The notes beneath the pieces were generated by a model. That model had not been told where the DNA came from, made no database searches, and was given only the letters and a program-made list of their open reading frames with translations. From an uncultured Treponema sp. (GTDB lineage Bacteria > Spirochaetota > Spirochaetia > Treponematales > Treponemataceae), in the NCBI GenBank assembly GCA_937890485.1, contig CALBXN010000191.1, positions 1 to 8,512 on the forward strand: 8,512 nucleotides of DNA, in the 5' to 3' direction. The translations under genes were made by a program, and so were the position numbers. Shown here in pieces: positions 6,535-8,512 of the stretch (its first letter is position 1; the number at the start of each line of letters is the position of its first letter).

Positions 6535-6665
6535 AGTTTTTCCTCTTGTTTGTGTTTTATTGAGAAAACTATATACAAAATAATAAATAATGTATAATAT
6601 ATTATTACAATAGTTTTAATACATTTTACATTATATATCAAAAGAGGATTTATAACTTTAATATT
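6535..6665. promoter_or_regulatory. Divergent promoter region between the SemiSWEET and LysR genes
   Basis: This 131-base region is extremely AT-rich, with many TATAAT-like words on both strands, so individual -10 boxes cannot be assigned safely. For LysR, AGAGGA (6643-6648) is 17 bases from the ATG, too far to be an efficient ribosome site. TATAAC (6651-6656) sits nine bases from the ATG and would give a leader of only two to four bases. For SemiSWEET, a good AGAGGA ribosome site lies at its expected distance. The layout is the classic one for a LysR-type regulator acting on its divergent neighbour. Confidence 0.5.
6591..6609. promoter_or_regulatory. Candidate LysR-type operator, TGTA-N11-TACA
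   Basis: TGTA (6591-6594) and TACA (6606-6609) are perfect inverted arms separated by 11 bases. The interior ATAATATATTAT (6594-6605) is itself a perfect 12-bp palindrome. The T-N11-A geometry is what LysR-type proteins usually recognise, and the site lies in the middle of the divergent region. The high AT content makes chance palindromes common, so this is only a candidate. Confidence 0.3.
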
Positions 6666-7562
6666 ATGGAATTAACACAATTAAGATATTTTTTAAAAGT
6701 TGCAGAACTTCAACACATCACTCGGGCTTCAGAAGAATTGCACATTGCTCAACCTGCCCTAACCCAAACTATTCACAGATTGGAAAAAGAATTGGAAGTT
6801 CCTCTTTTTGGAATGAAAGGCCGAAATATTGTTTTAACAGAATATGGAAGGTATTTTTACGAAAAACTAAAACCACTTTTAACTGGAATTTTTGATTTAC
6901 CAGAACAACTTCAAACCATGGCAAAAATGGAAAACGCCACAATTCATTTAAATGTTTTAGCCGCTTCTAGTTTGGTTACTCGGGCAATTATCGAATATAA
7001 AAAAATTGATGATGAAGTGCATTTTCAAGTTAGCCAAAATGAAACAGATGATTTATGTGATATTGTTGTTACTACAAAACTTTTCTACAATCAATCTTTA
7101 CAAAACCAAGATGAAGTTTTTGTCTGCAATGAAGAGATTTTTTTGATTGTGCCAAATAATGAAAGATTTCAAAACATAAATGAAATATCGCTGGAAGAAG
7201 TAAAAAACGAAGATTTTATATCACTTTCTGGAGCAAAACATTTTAGAGCAATTTGCGACAAATTTTGCAAAAAAGAGCATATTCATCCAAATATCGTTTT
7301 TGAAAGTGATAGTCCAATTGCTGTAAAAAATATGATTTCTGCAAATATTGGAATTGGCTTTTGGCCATCATTTTCTTGGGAACAAATTGATACCAAAAAT
7401 GTAAAACTTCTAAAAATTGCAAATACAAACTGCACAAGAGACATTTTGGTAACATACAAAAACAACAAAACCGACGACCAAAAAACTAGAAAATTCTACA
7501 ATTTCTTAATTGATTTTATTGAAAAAGAAAAAAATGAGTTTGGGAAAGGAAGGATTTTGTAA
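6666..7562 (+). CDS. LysR-type transcriptional regulator
   Basis: A 298-residue cytoplasmic DNA-binding regulator of full family length. The winged helix-turn-helix occupies about residues 1-60: MELTQLRYFLKVAE, then ITRASEELHIAQPALTQTI with the recognition helix, then RLEKELEVPLF. A linker helix leads to the effector-binding domain (about 90-290), two alpha/beta lobes starting at IHLNVLAASS and including FLIVPNN and GIGFWPS. LysR-type proteins normally form tetramers and respond to a small molecule; the ligand cannot be read from the sequence. The ATG at 6666 gives the standard LysR N-terminus. The gene is divergent from the SemiSWEET gene, which is its most likely target together with the downstream SGNH-like gene. 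A strong hairpin follows the stop. The C-terminus ends in a short charged tail. Confidence 0.92.
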   Translation: MELTQLRYFLKVAELQHITRASEELHIAQPALTQTIHRLEKELEVPLFGMKGRNIVLTEYGRYFYEKLKPLLTGIFDLPEQLQTMAKMENATIHLNVLAASSLVTRAIIEYKKIDDEVHFQVSQNETDDLCDIVVTTKLFYNQSLQNQDEVFVCNEEIFLIVPNNERFQNINEISLEEVKNEDFISLSGAKHFRAICDKFCKKEHIHPNIVFESDSPIAVKNMISANIGIGFWPSFSWEQIDTKNVKLLKIANTNCTRDILVTYKNNKTDDQKTRKFYNFLIDFIEKEKNEFGKGRIL

Positions 7563-7579
7563 GATTTGTAGGGTCAGCT

Positions 7580-7622
7580 CTCAACGATAAATCTAAAGTG
7601 AGATTTTTGATTTATCGTTGGG
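7580..7622 (+). terminator. Hairpin terminator after the LysR gene
   Basis: CAACGATAAATC (7582-7593) pairs perfectly with GATTTATCGTTG (7609-7620). A further U-G and a C-G pair extend the stem to 14 bp, around a 15-base loop. On the + strand it is followed by TTATTTTATAG, a T-rich but interrupted tract. It starts 18 bases after the LysR stop codon. The - strand side lacks a U-run, so it should mainly stop transcription from LysR. An alternative inner stem, AAATCT (7589-7594) with AGATTT (7601-7606), competes with the long one. Confidence 0.65.
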
Positions 7623-7667
7623 TTATTTTATAGACTATGAACTTTTTTTTTGGTAGTAAAGTATGTT

Positions 7668-8396
7668 TTATCTCACATATCCACCAAAGCACCAGCCTGT
7701 TAAACCTTTTGGAATTAGTTTTCCTTCATAATCTTTAGTATCATTCATTATTTCTATTTGAATCCAATTTGATTCTATATCATCTACAATTTCTAGTTTT
7801 CCAATAGATTTTACTTTTACTATTGTTCCTTCAGGCATTGTTGCCAATATTTCACTATTTTTTTCTTCGTTTAATCTTAATCGTAAATTTTCAACAACAA
7901 CAAATTCGTTTATAACACTTTGAAGGTTTATATCAACACCATTATTTATTGTTGAATCTGAAATCTTTTCAAAGAAAATAGTTTTTGAACGGATGATTGT
8001 TTCATCAAACTCATTTAACGTATTATTAAATTTCGATTCTGTACGGGTTACGTTTGAATACAATTTATCGCCAATAAAAAATATCTTGGTTTCTATTCCA
8101 CCACTACCTTTATCTGCACCACCCATAATAGCTGGAAAATTGGGACCAGATTTTAACAATTTGGAAATTTTAATAAAATTAACCGTTTGGGATAAGAATA
8201 AATTTTCAGAATAAACTATACAAATATCATCTTTGTAATATTTTAAAATAATTTTGTAATCAGTTTGTTTGGTTTTATCTATATATGTACCTTGATATTT
8301 ATTTATAAACTCGCTTTTTTCTAAAGTATAGTCTTGTGAAAAAATGTTTAATGAAGTCATTAAAAATACGCAAATCAAAAAAATGTATCTTTTCAT
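7668..8396 (-). CDS. Secreted protein with C-terminal bacterial SH3 domain
   Basis: A 242-residue exported protein. A signal peptide covers about residues 1-21 (MKR, hydrophobic core, then IFSQ); there is no lipobox cysteine, so it is periplasmic or surface-released rather than an obvious lipoprotein. The middle (about 22-160) is beta-rich, with GTYIDKTKQTDYKI and IFFIGDKLYSN, and I do not recognise it. Residues about 165-242 form an SH3b domain: VVVENLRLRLNEEKN, ILATMPEGTIVKV, NWIQIEI and a closing GWCFGGYVR. SH3b domains usually bind peptidoglycan or peptides, and this closing variant recurs in treponemal paralogues. The start has AGAGG five bases before the ATG and a good promoter upstream, so it is probably transcribed alone. 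It converges on the LysR gene across a 105-base gap holding the terminator and a run of nine T (7643-7651). Confidence 0.8.
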   Translation of the reverse strand: MKRYIFLICVFLMTSLNIFSQDYTLEKSEFINKYQGTYIDKTKQTDYKIILKYYKDDICIVYSENLFLSQTVNFIKISKLLKSGPNFPAIMGGADKGSGGIETKIFFIGDKLYSNVTRTESKFNNTLNEFDETIIRSKTIFFEKISDSTINNGVDINLQSVINEFVVVENLRLRLNEEKNSEILATMPEGTIVKVKSIGKLEIVDDIESNWIQIEIMNDTKDYEGKLIPKGLTGWCFGGYVR

Positions 8397-8439
8397 ATTA
8401 GCCTCTTCTTGTTGATTTGTGTACAGTTTATATCATTTC

Positions 8440-8468
8440 ATTATAATTTACCACTAGCCCCACAACAA
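8440..8468 (-). promoter_or_regulatory. Sigma-70 promoter of the SH3b-protein gene
   Basis: On the - strand TTGTTG (8463-8468) is followed by exactly 17 bases and then TATAAT (8440-8445), a perfect -10 at optimal spacing. Transcription would start near 8433, giving a leader of about 37 bases that includes the AGAGG ribosome site. The promoter lies within the last codons and stop of the upstream gene. Confidence 0.55.
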
Positions 8469-8512
8469 AACTCATACACCACATTGTTAAAATCTTTGGC
8501 TTCTTCGTAAAG
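8441..8512 (-). CDS. C-terminal end of an unrecognised protein (5' end outside window)
   Basis: The - strand frame entering at 8512 is open for 23 codons and stops at TAA (8443-8441). The peptide begins LYEEAKDFNNVVYEF and ends CCGASGKL. Composition is protein-like, with no rare-codon clusters, and the strand agrees with the following gene, which begins 44 bases after the stop. The fragment is too short to name a family. A chance open frame of this length is possible. Confidence 0.45.
   Translation of the reverse strand, partial: LYEEAKDFNNVVYEFCCGASGKL

Noticed and set aside
7243..7468. Two overlapping - strand frames inside the LysR effector domain
   Set aside because: Antisense to a clear LysR-type protein, with compositions typical of shadow frames.
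7643..7651. Run of nine T as a second terminator
   Set aside because: No stable hairpin lies immediately before it on the + strand, so it does not form an intrinsic terminator by itself.
7993..8214. Open frame on the + strand opposite the SH3b-protein gene
   Set aside because: The - strand protein has a signal peptide, an SH3b domain, a ribosome site and a promoter; the + frame has none of these.

Overview
The window is AT-rich, roughly a third G+C by eye. It reads like a chromosomal segment of a host-associated spirochaete, most probably Treponema. The main reasons are a secreted protein ending in the SH3b domain variant (GWCFGGY near the C-terminus) that recurs in treponemal paralogues, a large hybrid histidine kinase with two tandem periplasmic binding domains, and a UPF0371/DUF1846 protein. 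The genus assignment is inference from recalled family resemblance; no rRNA or marker gene is present.

Layout, left to right: (1) the last 40 codons of an unrecognised + strand gene; (2) on the - strand, a pyridoxal kinase of the ThiD-like dual-cysteine type (pdxK) lying 102 bases downstream of the UPF0371/DUF1846 gene; (3) a very short divergent region at about 2587-2632, in which the UPF0371 gene and a + strand hybrid sensor kinase each have a near-perfect -10 box 6-7 bases before the start codon, predicting two leaderless mRNAs; (4) the 932-residue hybrid kinase; (5) a - strand group comprising a SemiSWEET-type PQ-loop membrane protein, a degenerate SGNH-hydrolase-like protein and an 81-residue orphan or fragment that meets the kinase tail to tail; (6) a LysR-type regulator divergent from the SemiSWEET gene, followed by a strong hairpin terminator; (7) on the - strand, the secreted SH3b protein with its own promoter, and the last 23 codons of another - strand gene at the window edge.

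The pyridoxal kinase salvages vitamin B6. The hybrid kinase senses a periplasmic ligand but has no response regulator with an output domain beside it. The LysR gene and the divergent SemiSWEET-SGNH group are a plausible regulator and target set. No mobile element, CRISPR array, tRNA or rRNA was seen. I found no convincing new multigene system. The observations most worth checking are the head-to-head leaderless promoters, which move the UPF0371 start to 2586, and the SemiSWEET, degenerate SGNH and orphan trio beside the LysR gene.
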